Source: Paenibacillus tundrae (GTDB taxonomy: Bacteria > Bacillota > Bacilli > Paenibacillales > Paenibacillaceae). Taken from it: a DNA stretch of 64,000 nucleotides. The notes under the pieces were generated by a model. That model was not told where the DNA came from. It did no database searches and saw nothing but the letters and a program-made list of their open reading frames with translations. This document shows positions 9,281-17,610 of this stretch, piece after piece. Location of the stretch: contig NZ_CP145605.1 of the NCBI RefSeq assembly GCF_036884255.1, forward strand, positions 4,402,001-4,466,000, written 5' to 3'. Position 1 is the stretch's first letter. Each line of letters opens with the position of its first letter. Made by a program: the position numbers and the translations under genes.

Positions 9281-11005
9281 TTAGTCTTCAATGGTGGACA
9301 GGTCTCCTGTCGGCAAATCAAGCTCCCAGGCTTTCAAGACACGACGCATAATTTTACCAGAGCGTGTCTTCGGCAATTTATCCTTGAATTCTATCTCACG
9401 CGGTGCAGCGTGGGCGGACAGGCCTTCTTTTACAAAACGATAAATCTCTTCCTTCAACTCCGGTGTCGCCTCATACCCATCACGAAGCGCTACAAAGGCT
9501 TTGATGATCTCTCCCCGTGTTACATCCGGTTTACCGATTACGCCAGCCTCAGCTACAGCAGGGTGCTCTACGAGCTTACTCTCCACCTCGAAAGGGCCGA
9601 TACGCTCGCCAGACGAATTAATCACATCATCAATTCTGCCCTGAAACCAGAAGTAGCCGTCTTCATCCATATAAGCAGAGTCTCCAGATACGTACCAGCC
9701 AGAGAGCCGGAAATACTCCTCGTATTTAGCGGGGTTGTTCCAGATCTTCGCCATCATCGACGGCCATGGACTGCGTATTGCTAAATTCCCCATACTGTAC
9801 GGAGGTAACTCCTGCCCACGATCATCGATAATTGCAGCTTCAATTCCGGGCAAAGGTCTTCCCATTGAACCTGGTTTAATCGGCATACCCGGATAGTTAC
9901 AGATCAATTGCGCACCTGTTTCCGTCATCCACCACGTATCATGAATTCGTTGATTATACGCTTTCCAGCCCCAACGAACCACTTCAGGATTGAGCGGCTC
10001 GCCGACAGACATGACGTGACGCAGACTACTCAGATCATGCTGAGCAATCGTCTCGTCTCCTGCCCCCATCAACATCCGGAACGCCGTCGGTGCGCTGTAC
10101 CAGACGGTCACTTTATTTTTTTCAATCGTACTATACCAGTCTTGTGGACTGAAACGACCTCCACGAATAACATTGGTTACCCCGTTCAGCCATGGTGCAA
10201 AAATACCATAAGACGTGCCTGTGACCCAACCAGGGTCTGCGGTGCACCAGTAAACATCATCCTGGCGTAAGTCGAGTACAACTTTGCCTGTATAATAATG
10301 CTGAACCATTGCATTCTGCACATGATATACGCCCTTCGGTTTCCCAGTAGAACCCGAAGTATAATGGATAATGAGTCCATCCTCACGAGTGAGCCATTCC
10401 ACGTCCATCTCATCCGAAGCAACAGACATCTCTGCATCAAAATCAATCAGTCTATTTTCCGTCTGCTCACCACCACCAACGACAAATATATGCTTCAGCT
10501 CCGGTAATTCGGAGCGCTTAATTCGTCCAAGAAGCTCAGGTGTCGTCACAAGTGCAACTGCCCCACTGTCCTCCAATCGGTCTTTGACGGCGGTCTCCAT
10601 AAAAGCTTCAAACAGCGGCCCTGCGATTGCACCCACTTTCAAGATACCCAAAAGGCTGAAATACAGCTCAGGGCTTCTCGGCATAAAAATAAATACTCGA
10701 TCCCCCTTGGTCACCCCATATTTCCGTAGTACATTACCAAATCGGTTGGATTGCTCGCTAAGATCGGCAAAAGTGTATGCCTCTTCCCGTGAAGCATCAC
10801 TGTATAGCAATGCCGTTCTACCGCCTCTTCCTTCCAGTACATGGCGATCTATCGCCTCATGAGCCATATTCACTTTTCCGCTGGCGTGCCACGTAAAGTG
10901 CCTTTCCACCGATTCCCAATCAAATCGGCTTCGAGCCTCCGCGTAATCGCCCAAGTTAGATTCAGACACAACCGTTTGCAGCATCTCTTCAAATGCTTGA
11001 CTCAT
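9281..11005 (-). CDS. acsA: acetyl-CoA synthetase (AMP-forming)
   Basis: 574 residues, the length of Bacillus AcsA. It activates acetate with ATP and CoA to acetyl-CoA through an acetyl-adenylate. The AMP-binding motif YTSGSTGKPKG is at about 215-225; WWMTETGAQLICNYPG and YVSGDSAYMDEDGYFWFQGR follow; the C-terminal PKTRSGKI contains K551, matching the catalytic lysine that AcuA acetylates in B. subtilis. AAGGAGG precedes the ATG. It is divergent from acuA across a 239-base region with a cre site, the B. subtilis arrangement, so CcpA control of the pair is expected. Confidence 0.95.
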   Translation of the reverse strand: MSQAFEEMLQTVVSESNLGDYAEARSRFDWESVERHFTWHASGKVNMAHEAIDRHVLEGRGGRTALLYSDASREEAYTFADLSEQSNRFGNVLRKYGVTKGDRVFIFMPRSPELYFSLLGILKVGAIAGPLFEAFMETAVKDRLEDSGAVALVTTPELLGRIKRSELPELKHIFVVGGGEQTENRLIDFDAEMSVASDEMDVEWLTREDGLIIHYTSGSTGKPKGVYHVQNAMVQHYYTGKVVLDLRQDDVYWCTADPGWVTGTSYGIFAPWLNGVTNVIRGGRFSPQDWYSTIEKNKVTVWYSAPTAFRMLMGAGDETIAQHDLSSLRHVMSVGEPLNPEVVRWGWKAYNQRIHDTWWMTETGAQLICNYPGMPIKPGSMGRPLPGIEAAIIDDRGQELPPYSMGNLAIRSPWPSMMAKIWNNPAKYEEYFRLSGWYVSGDSAYMDEDGYFWFQGRIDDVINSSGERIGPFEVESKLVEHPAVAEAGVIGKPDVTRGEIIKAFVALRDGYEATPELKEEIYRFVKEGLSAHAAPREIEFKDKLPKTRSGKIMRRVLKAWELDLPTGDLSTIED

Positions 11006-11085
11006 GCTTGCCAGCCTCCTTCAACTCGACATTTCGATTCCCTTAAATGGGTGACTTCTCATTGCCTTGTGTTGACTGAACTTCC

Positions 11086-11099
11086 AGTTAGCGCTTACA
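11086..11099. promoter_or_regulatory. cre site (CcpA operator) between acsA and acuA
   Basis: On the minus strand TGTAAGCGCTAACT, which fits the cre consensus TGWAARCGYTWNCW at every position. It sits inside a candidate acuA promoter (TTGACT near 11072, TACATT near 11096). In B. subtilis CcpA represses both acsA and acuA through such sites; ccpA itself lies 2 kb away. Confidence 0.75.
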
Positions 11100-11102
11100 T
11101 TA

Positions 11103-11126
11103 ATAGAGAGAACATTCTCTTTATTT
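11103..11126. promoter_or_regulatory. 24-base dyad next to the cre site
   Basis: AGAGAA-CA-TTCTCT core flanked by AATA and TATT, a near-perfect inverted repeat four bases from the cre site. It does not match an operator I can name. Confidence 0.4.
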
Positions 11127-11244
11127 ACTTGCTTGACCTACTGAATGAATTTTGAGCTGCACTTGAATTGTGAACATTTTTTGTCTACGCCATTATAGCA
11201 AATCTTCTCAATCATCGTCTAGGGGGAAGAAAGGAGCATGAACC

Positions 11245-11877
11245 ATGGAACATATTAAGAAGCATCATATGCGTTCCATCTTCAAATCCGGTCACCACAT
11301 CACGATTGAAGGCCCTATGCCCGCTGAGGCCATTTCACAGCTAGGTTTCCATCCGGATCTCGATGCTTTTCGGAGACCATCAGAGCAGCAGGAAGCCCTA
11401 ACGGAGATTGCCGATCTGCCGGAGGGTCGTATCATTCTAGCACATGAAAATAGCATCATTATTGGTTACGTTACGTTTCATTACGCTGACGAATGTGAAC
11501 GTTGGTCTGAAGGTAATATGACGGATCTCATAGAACTGGGAGCTATCGAGGTTGCTGATGAGTACCGCTCTCTAGGTATAGGACGTGAGATGCTGCTCAC
11601 TGCGTTCGAAGGTGAACAGATGGAGCGATATATCATTTTTACGACCGAATATTATTGGCATTGGGATCTGAAAGGCAGCGGTTTATCCGTGTGGGATTAT
11701 CGTAAAATGATGGAGAAGTTAATGCAAACCGTAGATATGACCTGGTACGCGACCGATGATCCTGAAATCTGCTCTCACCCGGCAAACTGTCTTATGGTAA
11801 GAATCGGCAGCCAGGTACCACTCGCGTCTGAGGAACAGTTCGATCGTGTGCGCTTCCGCTATCGGTTTATGTATTGA
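11245..11877 (+). CDS. acuA: GNAT acetyltransferase AcuA
   Basis: 210 residues, matching AcuA, the protein acetyltransferase that inactivates AcsA by acetylating its catalytic lysine. Visible GNAT acetyl-CoA-binding segment: IEVADEYRSLGIGREMLLTA (about 96-115). The upstream half (PMPAEAISQLGFHPDLDAFR) and the C-terminal YRFMY are typical of the AcuA family. AAAGGAGCATGAACC precedes the ATG. In B. subtilis acuA is followed by acuB and the deacetylase acuC; here neither follows, the next feature being a terminator and then mtnN on the other strand. Confidence 0.9.
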   Translation: MEHIKKHHMRSIFKSGHHITIEGPMPAEAISQLGFHPDLDAFRRPSEQQEALTEIADLPEGRIILAHENSIIIGYVTFHYADECERWSEGNMTDLIELGAIEVADEYRSLGIGREMLLTAFEGEQMERYIIFTTEYYWHWDLKGSGLSVWDYRKMMEKLMQTVDMTWYATDDPEICSHPANCLMVRIGSQVPLASEEQFDRVRFRYRFMY

Positions 11878-12016
11878 GTTAACCTTGAATTATGCTTACA
11901 TAAAAAAACGCCTATCGTCGAACTTCTACAAAAGACAGACCGCGTTTGATTGTAGTTTTTGTTGCGATCATCGAATGGTTCAGCTCCGCTGAAAACTTAT
12001 ACGTTCTATCATCTAA

Positions 12017-12076
12017 AAAACCGCTTCTCACCTAGCTCTGCATACCTTAGGAGCTATCCGTTGAGAAGCGGTTTAG
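12017..12076. terminator. long inverted repeat, bidirectional terminator between acuA and mtnN
   Basis: AAACCGCTTCTCA / TGAGAAGCGGTTT arms around a 31-base loop; T-rich tracts follow on both strands, the stronger one leftward (mtnN). Confidence 0.7.
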
Positions 12077-12132
12077 TTTAATTTTTGTTCAGGCGGCTCA
12101 CTGCGAGCTTTTTTTATTTATCCTTATAAACC

Positions 12133-12828
12133 TTACATATTCTCCAGCATATGCTCCACAATGCGATGTGAACGCTGGGAAGACTGCACTGTAAATTCAG
12201 CAAAGTTAACATGTGCGGAACCATCTGCTTTATCGGACATGCCTCTCAGAACGACAAACGGTACACGATTCATGTAACTTACCTGTGCAACAGCCGCACC
12301 TTCCATTTCTGCACATGCTCCATCCATTTGGGTGTAGAGCATATTTACCGTTTCTTTGCTCGCAATAAACTGATCTCCTGATAACACCTTGCCAATCCGG
12401 TAATGAGCCCCTTGCGCCTTACAAGCTTCTTCAGCAAGTGCAATCAGTGAAGCATCTGCTGGAAATGCAGAGGTTTCTTGATATGGGATAACGCCCCGTT
12501 CAAACCCAAGTGGAGTCACATCCATATCATGCTGCACGCATACCGAAGAAATGACGATATCTCCGATGTTCAGCTCAGGATGAACCGCACCTGCAACGCC
12601 TGTAAAAATAATCCGGTCCACTTGGAAGCGATCAATCAGAATCTGCGTAGTTACTGCCGCATTAACTTTACCTACACCCGATTTGCAGACAACGATTTGT
12701 TTACCTAACCACTCGCCTGCTACATAGGTGATTCCGGTCTGTTTGACCGTTTCCAATTGCTTCATACCTGCAAGTAACAGTTCTACTTCCTCATCCATAG
12801 CACCAATAATACCGATTGTTTCGCGCAT
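12133..12828 (-). CDS. mtnN: 5'-methylthioadenosine/S-adenosylhomocysteine nucleosidase
   Basis: 231 residues, the usual size. It cleaves MTA and SAH to adenine and the thioribose/ribosyl-homocysteine, feeding methionine salvage and clearing SAH. Recognisable segments: IGIIGAMDEEVELL at the N-terminus, FTGVAGAVHPELNIGDIVIS and the substrate loop MEGAAVAQVSYMNRVPFVVLRGMSDKA (shown here in part), with the catalytic Glu of EMEGAA and Asp of SDKA. GGAGGG precedes ATG 12828. It lies downstream of ccpA, with a terminator hairpin between, so it is probably transcribed separately. Confidence 0.95.
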   Translation of the reverse strand: MRETIGIIGAMDEEVELLLAGMKQLETVKQTGITYVAGEWLGKQIVVCKSGVGKVNAAVTTQILIDRFQVDRIIFTGVAGAVHPELNIGDIVISSVCVQHDMDVTPLGFERGVIPYQETSAFPADASLIALAEEACKAQGAHYRIGKVLSGDQFIASKETVNMLYTQMDGACAEMEGAAVAQVSYMNRVPFVVLRGMSDKADGSAHVNFAEFTVQSSQRSHRIVEHMLENM

Positions 12829-12860
12829 GTCCTAAGCCCTCCAGTCGATTCTATTCAGCA

Positions 12861-12884
12861 CAAAAGCTCCGTCTCCGGAGCTTC
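12861..12884 (-). terminator. terminator of ccpA
   Basis: Leftward RNA: AAGCTCC GGAGAC GGAGCTT stem followed by TTG; short U tract, so termination may be partial. Confidence 0.5.
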
Positions 12885-12950
12885 TGCTAATTCGATATGT
12901 AGAGAGAATGTCTTCTCCCTGCCCTATACCATTTCCAATGCTATATTTAC

Positions 12951-13958
12951 TTATCCAGCATGGCTTACAGACAAACGTAAAATCGTTTCATGCGGTAGAA
13001 TAACCCGTGGGTTCTCCACATTTTCTTTTTTCATCAGCTTCGTCAACAAACGCATCGCAACAGCACCAAGGTCATACATCGGCTGAGCGACAGTTGTCAA
13101 TTGTGGACGCACCATGGAAGCCATACGAATGTTATCCACACTAATGATGGAGAAGTCATCCGGTACTTTCAGACCCTCATCTTGAATGCTGTGAATCGCG
13201 CCAATAGCCATCTCATCTGTTGCAGCGAAGATTGCTGTTGGTTTTTTCTTCAGTCCGAGGAAATATTTCATTGCTTCCACACCGGATTCATAACGATAGT
13301 TACCGATGCGCACCAGATCCTCCTGATAGTCCATACCTGCTGCTTCAAGAGCTTTCTTGTACCCTTGGAAACGTGCATAGCCGTTAGCTGGATCTTGCAG
13401 CGTGCCACTAATCATCGCAATTTCTTTATGTCCATGACGAATCAATGTATTCACCGCATCAAATGCTGCAGCTTCATGATCGATATCTACAGAAGGATAA
13501 GTTCCCTTCTCGTCACTTGTCGCACAGAGCACGATAGGTACTGCTGCGGATTGAAAGGCTTGGATATGTTCATCCGTTACTGTACCGCCCATGAAAAGCA
13601 AACCGTCGACTTGCTTTTCTAGCAACGTGTTAATAACACGAATTTCTTTTTCTTTCTTCTTGTCCGCATTACATAGAATGATATTGTAGTGATACATATT
13701 AGCAATATCCTCAATTCCGCGAGCAATCTCAGCGAAAGTCGAGTTCGAAATATCAGGAATTACCACACCGACTGTTGTCGTCTTTTTGCTAGCCAAACCT
13801 CTGGCTACAGCATTCGGACGATATCCCAACCGATCAATGGCTTCATATACTTTTTTACGTGTTTGTGGCTTCACATTAGGGTTATTGTTAACTACCCGTG
13901 ATACCGTTGCCATGGACACCCCAGCTTCGCGTGCCACATCATAAATGGTTACCGTCAC
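12951..13958 (-). CDS. ccpA: catabolite control protein A
   Basis: 335 residues. LacI/GalR-family master regulator of carbon catabolite repression; with HPr-Ser46-P it binds cre sites. The N-terminus [20 protein letters not shown] is the LacI helix-turn-helix, and the hinge [20 protein letters not shown] is almost identical to Bacillus Ccp[13 protein letters not shown] and ATDEMAIG also match. The GTG at 13958 is chosen because GGAGAGA lies six bases upstream; the ATG at 13973 has no ribosome binding site. The presence of CcpA, the nearby cre site and ptsI 2 kb further place the carbon-control genes in one region, though HPr and HPr kinase are not here. Confidence 0.93.
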   Translation of the reverse strand: MTVTIYDVAREAGVSMATVSRVVNNNPNVKPQTRKKVYEAIDRLGYRPNAVARGLASKKTTTVGVVIPDISNSTFAEIARGIEDIANMYHYNIILCNADKKKEKEIRVINTLLEKQVDGLLFMGGTVTDEHIQAFQSAAVPIVLCATSDEKGTYPSVDIDHEAAAFDAVNTLIRHGHKEIAMISGTLQDPANGYARFQGYKKALEAAGMDYQEDLVRIGNYRYESGVEAMKYFLGLKKKPTAIFAATDEMAIGAIHSIQDEGLKVPDDFSIISVDNIRMASMVRPQLTTVAQPMYDLGAVAMRLLTKLMKKENVENPRVILPHETILRLSVSHAG

Positions 13959-14050
13959 AGTACTTCTCTCCATTACCAGTAAATTTTCAACCCATTTTCA
14001 TTAAGAATTATATTACGACAAATTTTTGCATTAATCAATTAAAATAGGCT

Positions 14051-14398
14051 CTAGGACTCACTTAAAACCTGCGTGAGCGTGGTCGAAGTAATATCAGAAT
14101 GGGAAGTATGCCATACAGGCATTCCCTTTTTAACTAGAATTGCCTGTGGAGATTCATGCTTAACACCCAGTTTCTCTGCTGCTTCGTTAGATACAGGGCG
14201 GTCTTCCACAACATAAATAATGCCGTATTTCACTTGTTCATTAGGATTGTTTTGCAAATAGTTGTTCATCTCCTGATAAGCATTCGCACTAATTGGGCAA
14301 CGTGTACTATGCTTAAACAGAAGCAAAGGTTGTTCCTCGGTAGCCTCCACTGCGGAGTTTAGCTGTTCAATACTTGTCATTTTAGTCATGTCAGCCAT
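14051..14398 (-). CDS. ytxJ: bacillithiol system redox-active protein YtxJ
   Basis: 115 residues with a thioredoxin-like fold. YtxJ is a monothiol bacilliredoxin-type protein thought to act on bacillithiolated proteins. The active-site motif CPIS in KHSTRCPISANAYQ has the single conserved cysteine. The ATG at 14398, following AAAAAGGGGGAT, gives MADMTKMTSIEQLNSAVE, which matches the family start; longer in-frame readings would overlap the upstream gene and are rejected. It lies just upstream of ccpA on the same strand, as ytxJ/ccpA neighbours do in B. subtilis. Confidence 0.88.
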   Translation of the reverse strand: MADMTKMTSIEQLNSAVEATEEQPLLLFKHSTRCPISANAYQEMNNYLQNNPNEQVKYGIIYVVEDRPVSNEAAEKLGVKHESPQAILVKKGMPVWHTSHSDITSTTLTQVLSES

Positions 14399-14520
14399 TG
14401 GATATACATCCCCCTTTTTCAGGAATACCGCTATGTTGAGCGTTTTCACTCTTCGATATCTTAACAAAAAGCGCGCGAAAAAGCCAATTTTCATGAAAAC
14501 AAGCATTTTACACGTCAAAA

Positions 14521-15006
14521 CTAGACAGCATTCGAGAAATGCGCCTGCCAAACGAACCCCGATAACTGACCCAGTCTACGCTGCGTTGTCTCGATCCATT
14601 CTGCATCACCCGACTTTTGAGCATAACCCAAAATATCGAGCAATAGATTAATCCTTTCCTTCACAGCCTGCTGCATCTGATCTCGCATCTCTTGATCCGT
14701 TGCATTGGGTCTAGCAAGCAGCTGCTCGTGGAACAGGTCTGCAAGCTCATTTTGTTCACCAAATAAGACATCCTGCTTATTGGGCTCTTCGCCCAATTTA
14801 CTAATACATTCTTTCAGGTCAGGCTTGACCGGTTGAAGCACTTCGTATGAAATACAATCTGTACACGCGAATACAGGTACGTTACGAATCTCTACTTTTT
14901 TGGCGTACACAACCGTTCTTAGTTCTAATTCCATTACATGTCCGCATCTGCACGATTTGCGCACATCCATCACCTCATTCGTTCTATACTCGTATACTGT
15001 TACCAT
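14521..15006 (-). CDS. putative zinc-ribbon protein (YgiT-like CxC...CxxC)
   Basis: 161 residues. The N-terminal 50 residues hold CRCGHVMELELRTVVY and VPVFACTDCISYEV, i.e. a CxC / CxxC pair about 28 residues apart, as in YgiT-type zinc fingers. The remaining 110 residues are helical and acidic, without a motif I recognise. A GTG at about 14967, six bases after GAGGTG, is an alternative start that would remove 13 residues. It lies 120 bases upstream of ytxJ on the same strand. Function unknown. Confidence 0.65.
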   Translation of the reverse strand: MVTVYEYRTNEVMDVRKSCRCGHVMELELRTVVYAKKVEIRNVPVFACTDCISYEVLQPVKPDLKECISKLGEEPNKQDVLFGEQNELADLFHEQLLARPNATDQEMRDQMQQAVKERINLLLDILGYAQKSGDAEWIETTQRRLGQLSGFVWQAHFSNAV

Positions 15007-15205
15007 TCGACCTTTTTCCGCCTAAATCCTGCTGCAAACCAAAGGTTGCACAAATTACCACTGACGCCAGGTTAAGGGTTGGTTGCGTATGCTAACAACG
15101 ATTGAAATCGGTTACTCATCTTGGATGGTTATGTGTTCCGTGAAGCGAAGCTAGGAATCTGTTACAATGAAGTCGATTCATGCTACCGCAAAAGGAGAGA
15201 TGGAT

Positions 15206-15739
15206 GTGAGATTAACAGGCAAGAAAGTTATCGCTCTAGTTGATGAAGAATTCGAGGATCTGGAGCTATGGTATCCCGTACATCGTGTGCGTGAAGAAGG
15301 CGCCGAGGTGCATCTAGCAGGGGAGAAAAAAGGTAAAACCTACATCGGAAAATATGGTGTTCCCGCTGAAGCGGAATACAGCTTCGACGAGTTGGACAGT
15401 TCTGCATATGATGGTATTCTTGTGCCTGGCGGTTGGGCGCCGGACAAGCTCCGCCGCTATCCCAAAGTGCTTGAACTTGTGAAGGAGATGCATGCAGATC
15501 GCAAGCCCATCGGACAAATCTGTCACGCAGGCTGGGTGCTGATCTCTGCCAAAATTCTGGAAGGTGTTACCGTGACCTCCACTCCAGGCATTCGAGACGA
15601 TATGGAGAATGCAGGTGCAATCTGGAAAGACGAGCCTGTTGTCGTAGATGGACATATCATATCGGCGCGTCGTCCTCCAGACCTTCCCCCTTATGGAAAA
15701 GCGTTCTGTGACGCGTTAGCTACAGCCAAAACGGAATGA
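15206..15739 (+). CDS. DJ-1/PfpI family protein (YraA/YhbO type)
   Basis: 177 residues. Members of this class I glutamine-amidotransferase-like family act as stress proteins (deglycase/protease activities have been proposed). The nucleophile elbow is GQICHAGWVLIS with Cys followed by His; the N-terminal ALVDEEFEDLELWYPVHRV supplies the conserved Glu, and the C-terminus has GHIISARRPPDLP. The GTG at 15206 follows AAAGGAGA at six to eight bases; an ATG at 15200 is too close to that site and one at 15167 has none. Single gene followed by a terminator. Confidence 0.88.
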   Translation: MRLTGKKVIALVDEEFEDLELWYPVHRVREEGAEVHLAGEKKGKTYIGKYGVPAEAEYSFDELDSSAYDGILVPGGWAPDKLRRYPKVLELVKEMHADRKPIGQICHAGWVLISAKILEGVTVTSTPGIRDDMENAGAIWKDEPVVVDGHIISARRPPDLPPYGKAFCDALATAKTE

Positions 15740-15752
15740 ACACTGAATCACC

Positions 15753-15792
15753 AAAAACCCCCTCGCTCTGTAGCGTGGGGGTTTCATGTTTT
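15753..15792. terminator. bidirectional terminator between the DJ-1 gene and ptsI
   Basis: ACCCCCTCGCT CTGT AGCGTGGGGGT stem with T-rich sequence right of it and A-rich sequence left of it. Confidence 0.75.
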
Positions 15793-15849
15793 AGGTGGAA
15801 CTCTTCTCATCCATTTACTTAACAAAATACGTTTACTAAGATTGGATTA

Positions 15850-17610
15850 TCAAGAGGCATTCGAGCCACTTTGTTCATCCGGGTTGCCTGCTCCGTCATT
15901 AAACGTCTGTAAACGTTGTTCGATATCCAGGCTTTTTCGCAACGTGAAGCACTCGTGTGCTATTTCTTTGGCCGCTGCTGCAGTCGTGTTCAACACCCTA
16001 TGCTTCACACGCAATAGTGATTGTGGAGACATACTTAGATTGCGTATGCCTAGCTCAAGCCATAGTGGAATCGAACGCTCGTCCCCTGCCATCTCTCCAC
16101 ATACACTAATCTCAATCCCAGCAGTGTGAGCTGCTTCTACCGTTGCTCTAAGCATACGCAACACGGCTGGATGATATGGATGATACATATGAGCGATCTG
16201 TTCGTTCATCCGATCCACAGCCAAGACGTATTGAACAAGATCATTCGTACCGATGCTGAAGAAATCCGCTTCCTCTGCTAATAAGTCTGCAATCATCACC
16301 GCTGCAGGCACTTCAATCATAATACCCACTTGGATATGTGGATCATATGGCAATTTACGCTCATCCAGATCGGCCATAGCTTCACGCAAGATTTCATTCG
16401 CCTGTTGAAGTTCTTCGACTGACGAAATCATAGGGTACATAATCTTTACATTCCCCGCAGCGCTTGCGCGCAGAATAGCCGTAAGCTGTGTTTTGAATAG
16501 ATCCTTACGATCCAAACTGATGCGGATGGCGCGGTATCCAAGAAACGGATTATCCTCTTCAGGTAGCTCGAAATAATCAAGCTGCTTATCCCCGCCAATA
16601 TCCAGTGTACGAATGACGACAGACTGACCTGCTGTTTTTTCAGCGACCAATCTGTATACCTCATACTGTTCCTGCTCACCCGGGAACGTAGCACGATCCA
16701 TATAAAGGAACTCGGTACGGAACAACCCTACCCCCTTCGCCCCATGCTTCAGAGCGAGATCCAATTCCTTCACTGAACTGATATTGGATGCTAGGTGAAG
16801 TACTGAGCCGTCCTTGGTCACGGCATCAACAGTAGCAAGCACCTGCAATTGTTCTTTTTTCTGAAGCTGTTTGCTACGAATCATCGTGTAACGCTCAATC
16901 GTTTTGCGATCCGGCTCGGTAAATACAAGTCCGTTGTCCCCATCCACGACAAGCATATCGCCTGTCTCAACTGGCATGCCAAGACTCGCCTCCAGACCGG
17001 AAACGAGAGGTATACCCAAGGCACGAGCCATAATAGCGGAATGAGATGTTTTGCCACCAATTAGAGTAACGATGCCAAGCACATGCGTAGGATTGAGATG
17101 CGCCAGTTGTGAAGGCGACAGCTCTTTGGCTACAAGGATATACGGCTGAGTGTCTGAAGGAAGGGTAATCTCTGGTGCACCCAATAGATGCTTTAACAAT
17201 CGATTGCCGACATCCTTGATGTCGATCGCCCGCTCCTTCATGTACTCATCATCCAATAAGTCAAACATCGTTACAAAGTGGTCAATCGCTTCTTTTACCG
17301 CCACTTCGGCAGCTTTATATTGCCGTTCAATAATGCCTCGAATTTCGTTCATAAACACAGGATCTTCCAAAATCGCTAGATGCGCATCAAAGATGCTTGA
17401 CTCTTCTGGACCCACAACTTCCTTGAATTCATTCTTAATGTACTCTATCTCATCTCGTGAAGTCCGGATGCCCTCATACAGCCGTTCGAATTCCTGGGCG
17501 AGATCCACCGAATCCATCTTCTGATCCGGCAGATCCCATTCCCAACTGGGCAGGACAAATGCTTTGCCGATGGCTATGCCTGCAGCGCCGTTGATGCCTT
17601 GTATCTTCAT
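15850..17610 (-). CDS. ptsI: phosphoenolpyruvate-protein phosphotransferase (PTS enzyme I)
   Basis: 586 residues. Enzyme I takes phosphate from PEP and passes it to HPr, the first step of all PTS sugar uptake. The phosphorylated histidine is in GGKTSHSAIMARALGIPLVS (about H190). The PEP-binding barrel shows GVGLFRTEFLYMDR, IRTLDIGGDKQLDY, the ISLDRKDLFKTQLTAILRAS segment and SVCGEMAGDE with its active-site Cys. Its ATG overlaps the stop of nagE (ATGA), so the genes are translationally coupled. ptsH, normally next to ptsI, is absent here. Confidence 0.96.
   Translation of the reverse strand: MKIQGINGAAGIAIGKAFVLPSWEWDLPDQKMDSVDLAQEFERLYEGIRTSRDEIEYIKNEFKEVVGPEESSIFDAHLAILEDPVFMNEIRGIIERQYKAAEVAVKEAIDHFVTMFDLLDDEYMKERAIDIKDVGNRLLKHLLGAPEITLPSDTQPYILVAKELSPSQLAHLNPTHVLGIVTLIGGKTSHSAIMARALGIPLVSGLEASLGMPVETGDMLVVDGDNGLVFTEPDRKTIERYTMIRSKQLQKKEQLQVLATVDAVTKDGSVLHLASNISSVKELDLALKHGAKGVGLFRTEFLYMDRATFPGEQEQYEVYRLVAEKTAGQSVVIRTLDIGGDKQLDYFELPEEDNPFLGYRAIRISLDRKDLFKTQLTAILRASAAGNVKIMYPMISSVEELQQANEILREAMADLDERKLPYDPHIQVGIMIEVPAAVMIADLLAEEADFFSIGTNDLVQYVLAVDRMNEQIAHMYHPYHPAVLRMLRATVEAAHTAGIEISVCGEMAGDERSIPLWLELGIRNLSMSPQSLLRVKHRVLNTTAAAAKEIAHECFTLRKSLDIEQRLQTFNDGAGNPDEQSGSNAS

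Noticed and set aside
9230..9784. 184-residue plus-strand frame over the end of acsA
   Set aside because: Opposite a clear AcsA reading; no start signal; composition (Cys, His, Arg rich) typical of a shadow.
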